DNA from: Sutcliffiella sp. FSL R7-0096
Lineage (GTDB): Bacteria > Bacillota > Bacilli > Bacillales > Bacillaceae_I
Assembly: GCF_038595065.1 (NCBI RefSeq)
Contig: NZ_CP152003.1
Span: 2,770,001-2,834,000 of the forward strand
Reading direction: 5' to 3'
Length of the DNA: 64,000 nucleotides
Translations under genes and position numbers: made by a program
Notes under the pieces: generated by a model
The model's database searches: none
Seen by the model: the letters and a program-made list of their open reading frames with translations, nothing else
What the model was told of the DNA's origin: nothing
Shown here: in pieces, positions 9,794 through 19,511 of the stretch
How positions within the stretch are numbered: position 1 is the first letter of the stretch
Layout: each line of letters begins with the position of its first letter

Positions 9794-10507
9794 CTATTTT
9801 CTAGGTTTAACTCCTAAATGCATGGCAGCGACTCCACCTGTATAAGCTTTTACCTCTACTGGTCGGAAACCTACTTTTTCATACATTTCTTTCAGCTCTT
9901 TCATTCCCGGGAAGTCTTTGGCCGACTCATGTAACCATGCGTATTCGTTATAGCTTTTGGCGAATACTTTTCCGAGCATCGGCATGACATATTGGAAATA
10001 GAGAAAATACATTTGACGGAAACCTGGCATTGTAGGCTGTGACGTTTCCAGACAGACAACCTTCCCGCCCGGCTTGACGACCCTGTACATTTCTTTCAAC
10101 ACTTGAAAATAGTCAGGTACATTCCTTAACCCAAAACCGATGGTTACATAGTCAAAAGAATTATCCTCAAAAGGAAGTGCCATGGCATTACCATGAATTA
10201 GCTCAATATTGGCGGCGCCAAGCTGTTTGACTTTTTCCTTCCCGATGGAAAGCATGTTTTCACTGAAGTCCAGACCCACCACGTTGCCGTTTTTTCCGAC
10301 AGCATCCGCCATGGAAATGGTCCAATCAGCAGTGCCACAACATACGTCCAATGCTTTTGAGCCTGACTTCACATTCATCCTTTTCATCGTATCCTTCCGC
10401 CATGCTACATGACGCTGAAAGCTGATGACGGAATTCATCTTGTCGTAGTTTTTATATATTTTTTCAAAGACATTATGCACTCGCTCTTCTTTGGATGGAT
10501 GTTGCAT
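9794..10507 (-). CDS. menG: demethylmenaquinone methyltransferase
   Basis: Last step of menaquinone synthesis, methylating demethylmenaquinone with SAM. 237 residues of the UbiE/MenG family: [13 protein letters not shown]-binding [26 protein letters not shown], and [15 protein letters not shown]. It starts 3 bases after hepS and is followed by hepT, so one transcript makes the isoprenoid tail and methylates the product. Confidence 0.97.
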   Translation of the reverse strand: MQHPSKEERVHNVFEKIYKNYDKMNSVISFQRHVAWRKDTMKRMNVKSGSKALDVCCGTADWTISMADAVGKNGNVVGLDFSENMLSIGKEKVKQLGAANIELIHGNAMALPFEDNSFDYVTIGFGLRNVPDYFQVLKEMYRVVKPGGKVVCLETSQPTMPGFRQMYFLYFQYVMPMLGKVFAKSYNEYAWLHESAKDFPGMKELKEMYEKVGFRPVEVKAYTGGVAAMHLGVKPRK

Positions 10508-10510
10508 GGC

Positions 10511-11329
10511 TTACCCTTCTTCCGCATACTTTTTCGATGAAAATGGTATTTCATAAAAAAGTTCCTGTATTCTTGTTTCCAATAAGTTATTCATTTTGGG
10601 AATAGAATGAGTTATCTGCTCAATCTTCCCTTTTACATGATCGATATATCTGTCCATTAGGTAGAGCATATAGGTTTCCTGATCCTTAGAGGGGTCATTT
10701 TTCTCCCCTATGGAAAAGGCAATCCGTCTTAATGTTTCAAAAAGGAAGGAAGACTTTTCTTGACAAAAGCTCTTCCTTTCTTGGATTAAGCGCTTTAATA
10801 ATAAGAAATTGACACTTAATTCTTTAAGCACTGTGTTGGAAAAATAGCTGGATACAGACTGTATCAAAGATGATTCTATCTTTCCAAGGCTATCCATCAG
10901 GTTCTCGATGCCTTCTAGTTCTTTTTGATAATAAGCAATTTTATGTTCATTGATCTGTTTGATCGAATGGGCCAATGTTTTTATCATGGTGATGTCATTA
11001 ACATCTGCCAGCAGTCTGTAGTAAAGACCGCTATAGTAGTCACCAGCGAGAACAGTCAACTGACGGCTCTTCTCATCGCCCTTTTCCAATTGGTCCGCTT
11101 TCGCGTTTGTAACCATATCATGGGTATCAAGGGCAATTTGAACAAGCATGGTCGATAATATATATTGTTCTTTTGTTTCATCGGCCATCTCGATGGATTC
11201 CAGCACGGAATAGAGGAGCAACAGCTTATCCTCATCTATGATAGGGTATTCAATATGTTTTATTAAATATGGATGTGTAATCAGATTATGTAGTTTTTCT
11301 TTGATCATGGATATATGTATATGACTCAC
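10511..11329 (-). CDS. hepS: heptaprenyl diphosphate synthase, small subunit
   Basis: Non-catalytic partner of HepT. It has no DDxxD motif, but HPYLIKHIEYPIIDEDKLLLLYS, LVQIALDTHDMVTNAKA and QLTVLAGDYYSGLYYRLLA are HepS signatures. The open frame reaches 11386, but GTG at 11329 follows AAGGGTGG at 7 bases and gives 272 residues, nearer the usual 250. First gene of hepS-menG-hepT; a terminator after mtrB suggests its own promoter in the 230-bp gap. Confidence 0.93.
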   Translation of the reverse strand: MSHIHISMIKEKLHNLITHPYLIKHIEYPIIDEDKLLLLYSVLESIEMADETKEQYILSTMLVQIALDTHDMVTNAKADQLEKGDEKSRQLTVLAGDYYSGLYYRLLADVNDITMIKTLAHSIKQINEHKIAYYQKELEGIENLMDSLGKIESSLIQSVSSYFSNTVLKELSVNFLLLKRLIQERKSFCQEKSSFLFETLRRIAFSIGEKNDPSKDQETYMLYLMDRYIDHVKGKIEQITHSIPKMNNLLETRIQELFYEIPFSSKKYAEEG

Positions 11330-11488
11330 TAAAGACCACCCTTGTTCCCTTTTCTTGACTGACGGCCGTTTCGCGCAGGCGAACAAGGCCTAACTAAAAT
11401 AGACAAAGTTAATTATAGCACATTAGTGAAGCATATTGTTGAAATGGGCTATCTTTCTTTAGTTTAACCCTGCAAGGAGTAGATAATA

Positions 11489-11520
11489 AGAAAAGCAGAG
11501 AAATAAATATTCATCTGCTT
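11489..11520 (-). terminator. mtrB terminator
   Basis: Minus-strand AAGCAGA pairs with TCTGCTT across an A/T-rich 13-base loop, followed by TTCTT. It is a modest stem about 40 bp beyond the mtrB stop. Confidence 0.6.
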
Positions 11521-11559
11521 TCAATGGTTTACCTTTGTGGTTAGATTGTACTGAAACAA

Positions 11560-11781
11560 TCAGTCTGTTTCCATTTCTCCGTGAGAAGATTGGATAAGGG
11601 CTTTACCTCTGATCTTGATGGCGGAGGTGTGCTCCGTGAATTGGGCTATCATCACTTCTCCCCTGTCAAGCTTTTCAGAATGATGGAAACGAGTATCCGT
11701 TCCGCGAGTTAGACCAATGACACTTACTCCATCTTCCTTTGCTTTTATTACAATGAAATCGTTCGAGTTTGTTTGACCCAT
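11560..11781 (-). CDS. mtrB: trp RNA-binding attenuation protein TRAP
   Basis: 73 residues. Forms an 11-subunit ring that binds tryptophan between subunits and then eleven NAG triplets in target RNAs. The RNA contacts known in B. subtilis TRAP, Lys37, Lys56 and Arg58, are at exactly the same positions here, and [16 protein letters not shown] and [11 protein letters not shown] are intact. The ATG at 11781 follows AAGGAGG at 7 bases (an ATG two codons earlier overlaps that site). It follows folE by 30 bases. The target leader before trpE is 8 kb away in the same window. Confidence 0.98.
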   Translation of the reverse strand: MGQTNSNDFIVIKAKEDGVSVIGLTRGTDTRFHHSEKLDRGEVMIAQFTEHTSAIKIRGKALIQSSHGEMETD

Positions 11782-11811
11782 GACCATCCTCCTTGTTTCT
11801 ATGTTTCACTA

Positions 11812-12378
11812 TTAACCTTTAATCAATGAGAGTACTTCCGCTCTTGCGGCTGGATCATTCTCCAGAACACCACGGACTGCAGATGTGATTGTCATCGCTC
11901 CCGGTTTCTTTACTCCACGCATTGTCATGCACATATGCTCTGCTTCCACCACTACCATCACTCCATGAGGATCTAATGATTCTACGATGGATTCGGCAAT
12001 GGTCGATGTGATTCGTTCCTGTAACTGTGGACGTTTTGCAACCGCCTCCACTGCACGGGCAAGTTTACTCAAACCAGTCACTTTACCGCCCTTAGGTATG
12101 TATGCAACATGCGCCTTCCCGAAAAATGGCACAAGATGGTGCTCACACATGGAAAAGAAGGAGATGTCCTTAACTAGCACTAACTCTTCATGCGCTTCTC
12201 CGAATACTGTCTTGAAGTGTTCTTTCGGATCCTCGTTAAGCCCCGAGAATACTTCTGTATACATTTTTGCCACTCGTTTTGGGGTGTCTAGCAAACCTTC
12301 GCGATTAGGGTCTTCCCCGATTGCTTCCAAAATCATTCGTACTGCTTGTTCTATTTGAGCTTTATTCACTTCAGTCAT
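11812..12378 (-). CDS. folE: GTP cyclohydrolase I
   Basis: First enzyme of folate synthesis (GTP to dihydroneopterin triphosphate). 188 residues with the zinc and active-site segments [43 protein letters not shown] and [16 protein letters not shown]. Start ATG behind AGGAGG at 9 bases. It is paired with mtrB (also called mtrA-mtrB). A MITE-like element lies immediately upstream, between hbs and folE. Confidence 0.98.
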   Translation of the reverse strand: MTEVNKAQIEQAVRMILEAIGEDPNREGLLDTPKRVAKMYTEVFSGLNEDPKEHFKTVFGEAHEELVLVKDISFFSMCEHHLVPFFGKAHVAYIPKGGKVTGLSKLARAVEAVAKRPQLQERITSTIAESIVESLDPHGVMVVVEAEHMCMTMRGVKKPGAMTITSAVRGVLENDPAARAEVLSLIKG

Positions 12379-12406
12379 TTAGTTTATCCTCCTACATTAC
12401 CGCAAA

Positions 12407-12591
12407 AGCTTTATTCATATACTTTGTTGCTTTAAAGTATTTTTTGCCCTGACCGTTATACATCTTACCGTCGTGCTCTTTTCCTGTTGTACAGAAAAGT
12501 CTACCTTGACAGTTTTAGAGTAGGAGTGCGATAAAAAGTCCTAAAGCTGACTTTTTACGGGCGAATAGCAACAACCTTTGAGAAAAGAGTT
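12407..12591 (-). mobile_element. MITE-like element, copy 4 (degraded)
   Basis: 185 bp in the 330-bp folE-hbs gap. In reverse orientation it begins AACTCTTTTCTCAAAGG, GTTGCTATT, and has the internal AAAAAGTC...GACTTTTT palindrome shared with copies 2 and 3; the other end carries ACTTTGTTGCTTT. The first bases of both ends have drifted from GGCT. Imperfect flanking repeat GCAAAA (12402-12407 and 12593-12598) suggests an old target duplication. It separates folE from hbs, so folE transcription may start inside or next to it. Confidence 0.7.
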
Positions 12592-12640
12592 TTGCAAAAA
12601 ATAGCTGTAATGTGATTCTAGCATAAGTTTTTTTATAAAA

Positions 12641-12677
12641 GCAAAAATAAAGAGGCGCAAACTGTGCGCCTCTTTAT
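12641..12677 (-). terminator. hbs terminator
   Basis: A perfect 13-bp stem, ATAAAGAGGCGCA with TGCGCCTCTTTAT (12647-12659 / 12665-12677), with a 5-base loop, followed on the minus strand by TTTTGC. Confidence 0.92.
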
Positions 12678-12708
12678 GCTGACATTCATTTGACTATGTA
12701 GCTGTCAA

Positions 12709-12981
12709 TTATTTCACAGCATCTTTAAGTGCTTTACCAGGTTTGAAAGCTGGTACTTTGCTAGCAGCGATTTCGATCTCTTCCCCAGTTTGTGGGTTGC
12801 GACCTTTACGTGCAGCACGCTCACGTACTTCAAAGTTACCAAAACCGATTAATTGTACTTTGTCACCGTTTTTAAGTGCGTCAAGAATTGTATCGAAAAC
12901 AGCATCAACTGCTTTAGTAGCATCTTTTTTGGAAAGTTCACTAGCTTCAGCAACTGCATTGATTAAATCTGTCTTGTTCAT
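12709..12981 (-). CDS. hbs: DNA-binding protein HU
   Basis: 90-residue histone-like protein that bends and compacts DNA as a dimer. [21 protein letters not shown] at the start and the DNA arm [30 protein letters not shown] at the end are typical. The ATG at 12981 has GGAGGAGGTGA upstream; a GTG at 12990 lies within that site and is not used. The gene is monocistronic with a strong terminator. Confidence 0.98.
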   Translation of the reverse strand: MNKTDLINAVAEASELSKKDATKAVDAVFDTILDALKNGDKVQLIGFGNFEVRERAARKGRNPQTGEEIEIAASKVPAFKPGKALKDAVK

Positions 12982-13346
12982 GCCATTCACCTCCTCCCAA
13001 AGGAGTTAATCGCTATTCTAAACCAAAACTCAGTTTTAGTCTAGTAAAAGCCTTTAGTATTAACATTTGTTCACAATTTTGATTGATTCTATACATGATA
13101 GAATCGCTTAATCTTGTAACTAGGCTTATATTAACCCATAAAACACTAGATTTCAACAAATTTCTCGCAAAAAACTGTGTTTGCAGGAATATTTCGCCAT
13201 TTCAGAGAAGATTTTCTGATTGTAGATTAACACAAGAATCCTGTTATATCAAGAAATTCTCCTTATTCCCCACACAAAATAAGCTCCCCGTCTGTGTGTT
13301 TATACCACAGTCAGGAAGCTCTTAAACATACTCCATTCTAAATTCT
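12982..13346. other. hbs-spoIVA intergenic region
   Basis: 365 bp without a gene. It must hold the hbs promoter and leader. I see an inverted repeat GATTCTAT-ACATG-ATAGAATC at 13085-13105 about 105 bp upstream of hbs and no convincing -35/-10 pair. The left-reading spoIVA terminator lies at its right end (13270-13318). Confidence 0.6.
13270..13318 (-). terminator. spoIVA terminator
   Basis: Minus-strand AGCTTCC-TGA-CTGTG pairs imperfectly with CACAG-ACGGGGAGCT around a GTATAAACA-like loop, followed by TATTTTGTG. It is about 30 bp beyond the spoIVA stop. Confidence 0.75.
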
Positions 13347-14825
13347 TTATAAAATTATCGCAATAAGCCCGCCAGAGCCTTCATTGATGATACGCTCCAA
13401 TGTTTCTTTCAGCTTATATCTTGCATTCTCAGGCATTAGCGAGATCTTGGCATGGATCCCCTCTCTTACGATGGAGCTCAAGGAGCGTCCGAAAATATCA
13501 GAATTCCAGATTGAAAGTGGATCATCTTCAAAGTCCTGCATCAGATATCGGACAAGCTCCTCACTTTGTTTTTCCGTTCCAATGATTGGAGCAAACTCAG
13601 ACTCCACATCCACTTTGATCATATGAATGGACGGTGCCACAGCCTTTAACCTGACCCCAAACCTTGAGCCTTGTCGGATGATTTCCGGCTCTTCTAAACT
13701 CATATCTGTCAAAGCCGGTGACGCAATGCCGTAACCAGTTTGCTTCACCATTTTCAAAGCATCTGATACTTGATCGTATTCCGCCTTGGCATATGCGAAA
13801 TCCTGCATCAGTTGTAATAGATGATCTTTTCCTCTGATCTCCACCCCTACCACTTCTTTCAGGATGTGATCATACAAATCGTCTGGAGCGTAAAGGTCGA
13901 TTTCTGCAATCCCCTGCCCCATTTCTATTCCTGCAAGACCTGCCCGGTCAATGAATTCATATTCGCTGAAATGGCCCACCACTCTGTCTACATCGCGAAG
14001 GCGCTTGATATCCTTCACCGTGTCCTTTACAGCTTCCTGGTAGCTTTCACGCAGCCAGTGGTTATCCTTCAGAACCATCACCCAGCTGGGAAGGTTCACA
14101 TTCACTTCAAGTACTGGGAACTCGAATAATGCCTCTCTTAGAACATTGTACACATCTGACTCCCTCATGCTCTCCACACTCATCGCGATTACAGGGATGT
14201 CGTATTTTTCGCACAGCTCGCGTTTTAAGGCTTCTGTTTCCGGGTGATGCGGTTGAACAGTGTTGATTACCATGATAAATGGTTTACCAACCTCTTTTAG
14301 TTCCTCCACTACCCTTTCCTCAGCCTCGATATAATCTCGGCGTGGAATCTCTCCTATGGAGCCATCTGTGGCAATGACCACACCAATGGTGGAATGCTCC
14401 TGGATTACTTTTCTTGTGCCGATTTCCGCTGCTTCATGGAATGGGATCGGTTCCTCATACCAAGGTGTGTTAATCATTCTTGGGCCATTTTCATCCTCAT
14501 ACCCTTTGGCACCCGGTACTGTATAGCCCACACAGTCGACAAGTCGAATATTCACATCAAGGCCTTCATCCACTTTAACCTTTACTGCCTGGTTAGGAAC
14601 AAATTTAGGCTCTGTTGTCATGATCGTTTTTCCAGCTGCACTTTGTGGCAGCTCATCTTGGGCACGAGCTTTATCGGACTCGTTTCCTATATTCGGCAGA
14701 ACCACTAACTCCATGAACCTTTTGATGAAAGTTGATTTCCCTGTACGAACAGCTCCTACGACCCCTAAATATATATCGCCGCCCGTTCGTTCAGCGATAT
14801 CTTTGAAAATATCTACTTTTTCCAA
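13347..14825 (-). CDS. spoIVA: spore coat morphogenetic ATPase SpoIVA
   Basis: Forms the basement layer of the spore coat on the outer forespore membrane, polymerising with ATP hydrolysis. 492 residues, the standard length, from a TTG start at 14825 (GGGAGGG at 6 bases); an in-frame ATG six codons earlier overlaps that site. Walker A GAVRTGKST puts the key lysine at residue 30, and the C-terminus NEGSGGLIAIIL is the conserved membrane-anchoring end. A sigma-E promoter is 70 bp upstream. Confidence 0.98.
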   Translation of the reverse strand: MEKVDIFKDIAERTGGDIYLGVVGAVRTGKSTFIKRFMELVVLPNIGNESDKARAQDELPQSAAGKTIMTTEPKFVPNQAVKVKVDEGLDVNIRLVDCVGYTVPGAKGYEDENGPRMINTPWYEEPIPFHEAAEIGTRKVIQEHSTIGVVIATDGSIGEIPRRDYIEAEERVVEELKEVGKPFIMVINTVQPHHPETEALKRELCEKYDIPVIAMSVESMRESDVYNVLREALFEFPVLEVNVNLPSWVMVLKDNHWLRESYQEAVKDTVKDIKRLRDVDRVVGHFSEYEFIDRAGLAGIEMGQGIAEIDLYAPDDLYDHILKEVVGVEIRGKDHLLQLMQDFAYAKAEYDQVSDALKMVKQTGYGIASPALTDMSLEEPEIIRQGSRFGVRLKAVAPSIHMIKVDVESEFAPIIGTEKQSEELVRYLMQDFEDDPLSIWNSDIFGRSLSSIVREGIHAKISLMPENARYKLKETLERIINEGSGGLIAIIL

Positions 14826-14893
14826 GTGATTCCCTCCCGACATTTATCTTGGGATTTACATTTTCTAGTAAGGATATAATCTATGACACTATA

Positions 14894-14923
14894 TGTGTAT
14901 GATGTTGTCCTAATTAAATATGA
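14894..14923 (-). promoter_or_regulatory. sigma-E promoter of spoIVA
   Basis: Reading left: TCATATT (14923-14917) fits the -35 KMATATT; after a 15-base spacer CATACACA (14901-14894) fits the -10 CATACAnT except the last base. Position and spacing agree with mother-cell expression of spoIVA. Confidence 0.75.
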
Positions 14924-15023
14924 CTAATATTTATAAGAAAATTCATCCCCGGTATTCTTTTATAATTTTCATGAAATATGGCATTACATAAATATCAGTG
15001 ATTATAAATTTTCGTGTTTTACT

Positions 15024-15070
15024 AAAAATAAAGAACCCTTCTTTAGAATGTATTCTCTAAAAAAGGGTTC
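15024..15070 (-). terminator. yphF terminator
   Basis: GAACCCTT (15070-15063 on the minus strand) pairs with AAGGGTTC (15040-15033), with an inner AGAAT/ATTCT stem, followed by TTTATTTTT. Confidence 0.88.
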
Positions 15071-15082
15071 ATGACAACTTTT

Positions 15083-15814
15083 CTATTCAGGTTTGAAAAT
15101 TACTGGTTCATTATTCTCATCCAAGGTATATGGCAAAGAATATGCGGGGACAAAGACAGAATGATCCACAATGATATCGCGGATGTCATCACCTTGTTTA
15201 TAATTATGCTCATGCTTTTGAAGAAAGTCATATAAGTCAATAGAATAGTCCAATTGCGCTTGACCTGCGTTATTGAGGATAAATGGGAGGTTCTTCCCAG
15301 TAATCGGGCTTTCTGCAAATGGTTCTGCGGAATAACCTAGCTTTTCCCAATCTATCTTGAATGCCTGATCATTAATAACTTCTTTTATGGGTGCATATCC
15401 ATTGTTTGAGCGTTTGTACATATCGATTCTTAAATTGATATCACGGATTGACTCAGCCACTCTCAAATCAATCAGTTTGACAGTTGGATTCTCCTCCACA
15501 TCCACCAGCACATATAAGTAGACTCCACCACTTTCATATGCTGTGCCTGGAGGTTCTTGTATGTACCTTGGTGAAAGCTTGTTAAAATCAATGGGATACT
15601 TCTGATAGATTGGAGTATCCATATCTCTATCCTTAATCGGCAATAATCCATCACTTGCTTCCCTATATTGATTCACTGAGGATTGAACGACTTCCAGCTG
15701 ATCCAAATAAGGGACCTGGTTTTGCTTCATTCGGTCTTGGGGGTATAGACAGCCTGACAGCACGCTGCTGACAACCATTATTCCTACTAGTAGGAAGAAC
15801 CTATTTAATGTCAT
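15083..15814 (-). CDS. yphF: YphF-like lipoprotein
   Basis: 243 residues. N-terminal hydrophobic segment ends in lipobox VLSGC with Cys22, so the mature protein would be anchored outside the membrane. The rest has two similar halves with YQKYPIDFNKLSPRYI and DQAFKIDWEKLGYSAEP. Placed next to spoIVA as yphF is in B. subtilis. Function unknown. It follows yphE by 22 bases and is probably co-transcribed with it. Confidence 0.85.
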   Translation of the reverse strand: MTLNRFFLLVGIMVVSSVLSGCLYPQDRMKQNQVPYLDQLEVVQSSVNQYREASDGLLPIKDRDMDTPIYQKYPIDFNKLSPRYIQEPPGTAYESGGVYLYVLVDVEENPTVKLIDLRVAESIRDINLRIDMYKRSNNGYAPIKEVINDQAFKIDWEKLGYSAEPFAESPITGKNLPFILNNAGQAQLDYSIDLYDFLQKHEHNYKQGDDIRDIIVDHSVFVPAYSLPYTLDENNEPVIFKPE

Positions 15815-15836
15815 AGTTAATTCCTTCCTTTATCTC

Positions 15837-16043
15837 TTATTGTTCCGGGACCGGACCGCTGAACACTACATAGAAAATAATAAGTCCAGCAAGGACGATT
15901 AATAAAAAAGCAATCGTGTTCAGTATTCCTCTTACGATGGAGTTCTTAATCTTGAATCTAGTAAAATAAACGGTTAAAACGGATATAAACATGAATCCCA
16001 TTGCTACAAATGAAATCCACATCTTCATCAATGCAGGTGACAT
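15837..16043 (-). CDS. yphE: small membrane protein, DUF2768 (YphE)
   Basis: 68 residues from ATG at 16043, chosen because AAGGAGAG precedes it by 9 bases; a much longer open frame to 16196 lacks a ribosome site. Two hydrophobic helices (about residues 6-26 and 40-61) span the membrane. Position beside yphF and gpsA matches B. subtilis yphE. Function unknown. Confidence 0.82.
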   Translation of the reverse strand: MSPALMKMWISFVAMGFMFISVLTVYFTRFKIKNSIVRGILNTIAFLLIVLAGLIIFYVVFSGPVPEQ

Positions 16044-16373
16044 CCTCATCTCTCCTTTTCCGTGAAACATTATAGCACAAGACATACATGAAAAAAACTC
16101 CAATCCTCCCATTACCAGGACAGTAAAGCGACCGGGGTCATAAATTGGACAAAATTTTGAAGAAAGTAAACAAACACCCATACTTTTCAAGCGCATAACT
16201 TATAAAGAAGAAACGATAGGAGGGTGCGCTTAGGTAGTAATCCATAATTTTTACAAGCTTTTTTGCGATAAATAGGCATTTGGCGATGCATGTATGTATA
16301 TTGCCGCATAAGATGTGTATGAGGATATCACTGGTTGAGCTGTGGGATTGGATTATTTAGTCTTTTATATTAT
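16044..16373 (+). other. gene-free stretch, possible small-RNA locus
   Basis: No supported ORF lies between yphE and copy 2 of the MITE. It ends at a strong plus-strand terminator (16374-16412) that no plus-strand gene explains. AGGAGGG occurs at 16219, but no start codon is suitably placed after it. A short non-coding RNA or a lost gene is possible; I see no convincing promoter. Confidence 0.35.
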
Positions 16374-16412
16374 GCTGAAGTAAAAATGGCCCCTTTTACT
16401 TCAGCTTTTTTT
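16374..16412 (+). terminator. orphan rightward terminator
   Basis: GCTGAAGTAAAA (16374-16385) pairs perfectly with TTTTACTTCAGC (16394-16405), loop of 8, followed by TTTTTTTG. The U run is only on the plus strand, so it stops rightward transcription, yet neighbouring genes read left. Confidence 0.85.
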
Positions 16413-16481
16413 GTTGCCTTTAAACACTGCTGTTGATTTCCGGCAGCTATGAAACTGTATCCACTAAAAATATTTTCAGAA

Positions 16482-16644
16482 AGCTCTTTTCTCAAAAATT
16501 GTTGCTATTTACTAGTAAAAAGTCGGCAATTGGAATTTTTACTGCGTACTTACTCTAAGTATGCATGTAGCATATTTAATATCGCAGGGAATATAGCGGC
16601 TAGTTCAAAAATACGTAAAAGCAACAAAGATTACGAAAATAGCC
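16482..16644 (+). mobile_element. MITE-like element, copy 2
   Basis: 163 bp, same orientation as copy 1. Left end AGCTCTTTTCTCAAAAATTG then GTTGCTATTTACTAG; right end GCAACAAAGATTACGAAAATAGCC. The inner left part carries the AAAAAGTC-GGCAATTG-type palindrome. Flanks TTTCAGAA and ATTCAAAA agree at 6 of 8 positions, a worn target duplication. It lies downstream of gpsA. Confidence 0.8.
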
Positions 16645-16650
16645 ATTCAA

Positions 16651-16685
16651 AAAAAACGCCATTCCTCAATGGAAGTGGCGTTTTT
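16651..16685 (-). terminator. gpsA terminator
   Basis: Minus-strand AAACGCCA...TGGCGTTTTTTTT hairpin with inner CCATT/AATGG pairing, about 10 bp beyond the gpsA stop. A/T runs on both sides could make it bidirectional. Confidence 0.85.
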
Positions 16686-16695
16686 AGAATGGAGT

Positions 16696-17730
16696 TTAGA
16701 TCCTGTCACCAAGAAGCTGTGCTAGGTCATCCAGTTCGGTTGTCTTAGAGCGGCTCATGAGCTCGTCTACCGCGTCCTTTGGGTCTACCCCATCAAAGAG
16801 CACATGGTATAGAGCGGATGTGAGAGGCATCTTGACTTGGAGCTTCTGGGATAGCTGATAGGCTGCCTTTGTAGTGCGGACACCTTCTACTACCATACCC
16901 ATATTTTCCAACACCTCATCTAGTTTCAAGCCTTTTCCTAACATGTTACCTGCCCGCCAGTTTCTGCTGTGTACGCTTGTGCATGTTACGATAAGGTCTC
17001 CCATGCCTGTAAGGCCGAGGAAAGTAAGGGGATTTGCCCCCAAGCAGCTGCCAAGGCGCGCTATTTCTGCAAGACCCCTTGTTATTAATGCTGCTTTTGC
17101 ATTATCACCATAACCAAGACCATCTGTTATACCTGCTCCAAGTGCAATGATGTTTTTAAGGGAGCCGCCGATTTCAACGCCTACCACATCCGTGTTCGTG
17201 TAAACGCGGAAATGCTGATTGATGAAAAGATCTTGCACTCTCTCGGCCGCTTCCACATCCAAGCAAGCAGCAGTAACCGTTGTAGGCTGCCTTAGGCTTA
17301 CTTCTTCGGCGTGACTCGGTCCCGATAGAACTACCACCGCTTTGCGGACAGATTCAGGCAATTCTTCTTCAATAACCTCTGAGACCCTCAAGTGAGTATC
17401 CGGCTCAATCCCTTTACTGACATGAACGAACAAAGTAGGACTGGATAGATACCCTTTTACTTGCTGACAAACTTCCCTCATCGCTTTTGTTGGCACGGCA
17501 AGCACAACGGCCTCTACCCCGCTGACCGCTTCTTCCATAGAAGTGTACCCAACTATCTTATCTGAAAGGATGATTTTCTTTAAATATTTCTCATTTGTAT
17601 GATATTGATTTATTTCATCGATTTGAGCTTGTTTATGTCCCCAAAGACGGACTTCATGGTTATTATCAGCAAGGACGATTGCAAGGGCAGTTCCCCAGCT
17701 TCCTGCTCCTAAAACAGCTACCTTTTTCAC
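16696..17730 (-). CDS. gpsA: glycerol-3-phosphate dehydrogenase [NAD(P)+]
   Basis: Makes sn-glycerol 3-phosphate for phospholipids. 344 residues: Rossmann loop [12 protein letters not shown] at the N-terminus, [17 protein letters not shown], the active-site [14 protein letters not shown], and [14 protein letters not shown] plus SRNWRAG. It starts 17 bases after the end of der and is likely co-transcribed with it. Confidence 0.97.
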   Translation of the reverse strand: MKKVAVLGAGSWGTALAIVLADNNHEVRLWGHKQAQIDEINQYHTNEKYLKKIILSDKIVGYTSMEEAVSGVEAVVLAVPTKAMREVCQQVKGYLSSPTLFVHVSKGIEPDTHLRVSEVIEEELPESVRKAVVVLSGPSHAEEVSLRQPTTVTAACLDVEAAERVQDLFINQHFRVYTNTDVVGVEIGGSLKNIIALGAGITDGLGYGDNAKAALITRGLAEIARLGSCLGANPLTFLGLTGMGDLIVTCTSVHSRNWRAGNMLGKGLKLDEVLENMGMVVEGVRTTKAAYQLSQKLQVKMPLTSALYHVLFDGVDPKDAVDELMSRSKTTELDDLAQLLGDRI

Positions 17731-17747
17731 TAACTCACTCCTCCCTG

Positions 17748-19058
17748 TTATTTACGTGGACGTGCGATAAGTTTAATAGGTGTTCCTTCAAATCCGAATG
17801 CATCCCTGATACGATTCTCAAGGAATCGCTTGTAAGAGAAGTGCAGCAGTTCTGGATCGTTAACGAAAATGACAAAGGTAGGCGGCTTTACAGCAACTTG
17901 AGTCGCATAATAGATTTTCAAACGTTGTCCTTTGTCTGTAGGAGTTGGATTCATGGCGACCGCATCCATGATGACATCATTCAATACTGTTGTCACAACA
18001 CGCATAGAATGGTTTTCACTTGCCATTTCAATTTTAGGAATTAACGTATGGATACGTTTTTTTGTTTTTGCAGACAAGAAAACAATTGGTGCATAATCAA
18101 GGAATAAGAAATGATCTCTGATTTTCTGCTCAAACTCCTTCATGGTCTTCTCGTCTTTTTCTACTGCATCCCATTTGTTTACCACGATCACAATGGCTCT
18201 ACCAGCTTCATGCGCGTACCCTGCAATTTTTTTATCCTGCTCGATGATGCCTTCTTCCCCGTTAATCACAACCAAAACAACGTCAGAGCGTTCAATTGCT
18301 CTTAATGCACGGAGTACACTGTACTTTTCGGTAGTCTCATACACTTTCCCTTTTTTACGCATACCAGCTGTATCAATAATTACGTACTCTTTTCCATCAT
18401 AAGTATATGGAGTATCAATAGCATCCCTCGTGGTCCCGGCAATATCACTAACGATAACGCGCTCTTCGCCGAGCAATGCATTAACTAAAGAGGATTTTCC
18501 AACGTTTGGACGACCGATCAAAGAGAACTTGATAATATCATCATCGTAGTCATCTTCTTCGTTTTTAGGGAAATTCTCAATAACGAAGTCCAATAGATCC
18601 CCAAGTCCCAAGCCATGAGAACCTGAAATCGGAATCGGTTCCCCGAAACCTAATGCATAAAAGTCATATAACGTATCTCTCATCTCAGGATTGTCCACTT
18701 TGTTTACAGCAACCACTACAGGTTTTTTTGAACGGTAAAGGATTTTAGCAACCTCTTCGTCCGCTGTTGTCAATCCTTCGCGGCCATTTGTCATGAAAAT
18801 GATCACATCCGCTTCATCAATGGCAATCTCCGCCTGTTCACGGATCTGTGTCATAAATGGAGCATCACTTATTTCTATTCCACCAGTATCTATAATATTA
18901 AAATACTGATTAAGCCATTCGCCGGAGCTGTAGATTCTATCTCTTGTCACTCCCGGTACATCTTCAACAATGGAGATTCTTTCTCCTACTATTCGGTTAA
19001 ATATAGTGGATTTACCCACGTTCGGTCTTCCAACAATCGCTACGGTTGGTTTTGGCAT
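17748..19058 (-). CDS. der: ribosome assembly GTPase Der (EngA)
   Basis: Double GTPase acting in late 50S subunit assembly. 436 residues from the ATG at 19058 (GGGAGGGTGG upstream), the standard length; the frame is open to 19118. First G domain: [20 protein letters not shown]. Second: [25 protein letters not shown]. The C-terminal KH-like domain ends in [14 protein letters not shown]. Confidence 0.98.
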   Translation of the reverse strand: MPKPTVAIVGRPNVGKSTIFNRIVGERISIVEDVPGVTRDRIYSSGEWLNQYFNIIDTGGIEISDAPFMTQIREQAEIAIDEADVIIFMTNGREGLTTADEEVAKILYRSKKPVVVAVNKVDNPEMRDTLYDFYALGFGEPIPISGSHGLGLGDLLDFVIENFPKNEEDDYDDDIIKFSLIGRPNVGKSSLVNALLGEERVIVSDIAGTTRDAIDTPYTYDGKEYVIIDTAGMRKKGKVYETTEKYSVLRALRAIERSDVVLVVINGEEGIIEQDKKIAGYAHEAGRAIVIVVNKWDAVEKDEKTMKEFEQKIRDHFLFLDYAPIVFLSAKTKKRIHTLIPKIEMASENHSMRVVTTVLNDVIMDAVAMNPTPTDKGQRLKIYYATQVAVKPPTFVIFVNDPELLHFSYKRFLENRIRDAFGFEGTPIKLIARPRK

Positions 19059-19319
19059 GGTGACCACCCTCCCATTTATTCTTAGTATATATGTAAATAT
19101 TCTCATTCGAAAAAACAAGAAATTCTACTTATAATTTTGTCATTATCTTAGTCTTTACTAAAGGCTGTTTTCAGATACTTTAAATGCTGCAAACAGTTTC
19201 CATTATATTACTCTAATAAAAGAAACCCTCCTGCAAAAGGAAGGCCTAACTTGAATAGTTTAACATTATTCGGTGCAATAAGGAAGTCTGACTTTTTTCA
19301 CAAGTAGGATTTATATGAA

Positions 19320-19511
19320 TCAATGCTTGACGATGACGTACAATTCTTCACCAAGTCCATGCGCAATTCCATCAAGAATGGCTTCCAAGTTGGCAGCAAT
19401 GAATTCCATTTCCTCTTTCGTATCACAGGTGAAAGTGGGTGCTCCCCCGGCAATTTTTGATGCATTCGTTGTGATGACAGCAAGGATATACTTTCCGATT
19501 TCAACTTCCAT
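19320..19511 (-). CDS. small partner of the YIEGIA membrane protein
   Basis: 63 residues, MEVEIGKYILAVITTN...AGGAPTFTCDTKEEMEFIAANLEAILDG..., soluble and without Cys clusters. It overlaps the end of the YIEGIA gene by 11 bases, so the two are coupled. It resembles proteins annotated as the capping-complex subunit for YIEGIA, which occur with sporulation-linked YIEGIA proteins. The biochemical role is not known to me. Confidence 0.75.
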   Translation of the reverse strand: MEVEIGKYILAVITTNASKIAGGAPTFTCDTKEEMEFIAANLEAILDGIAHGLGEELYVIVKH

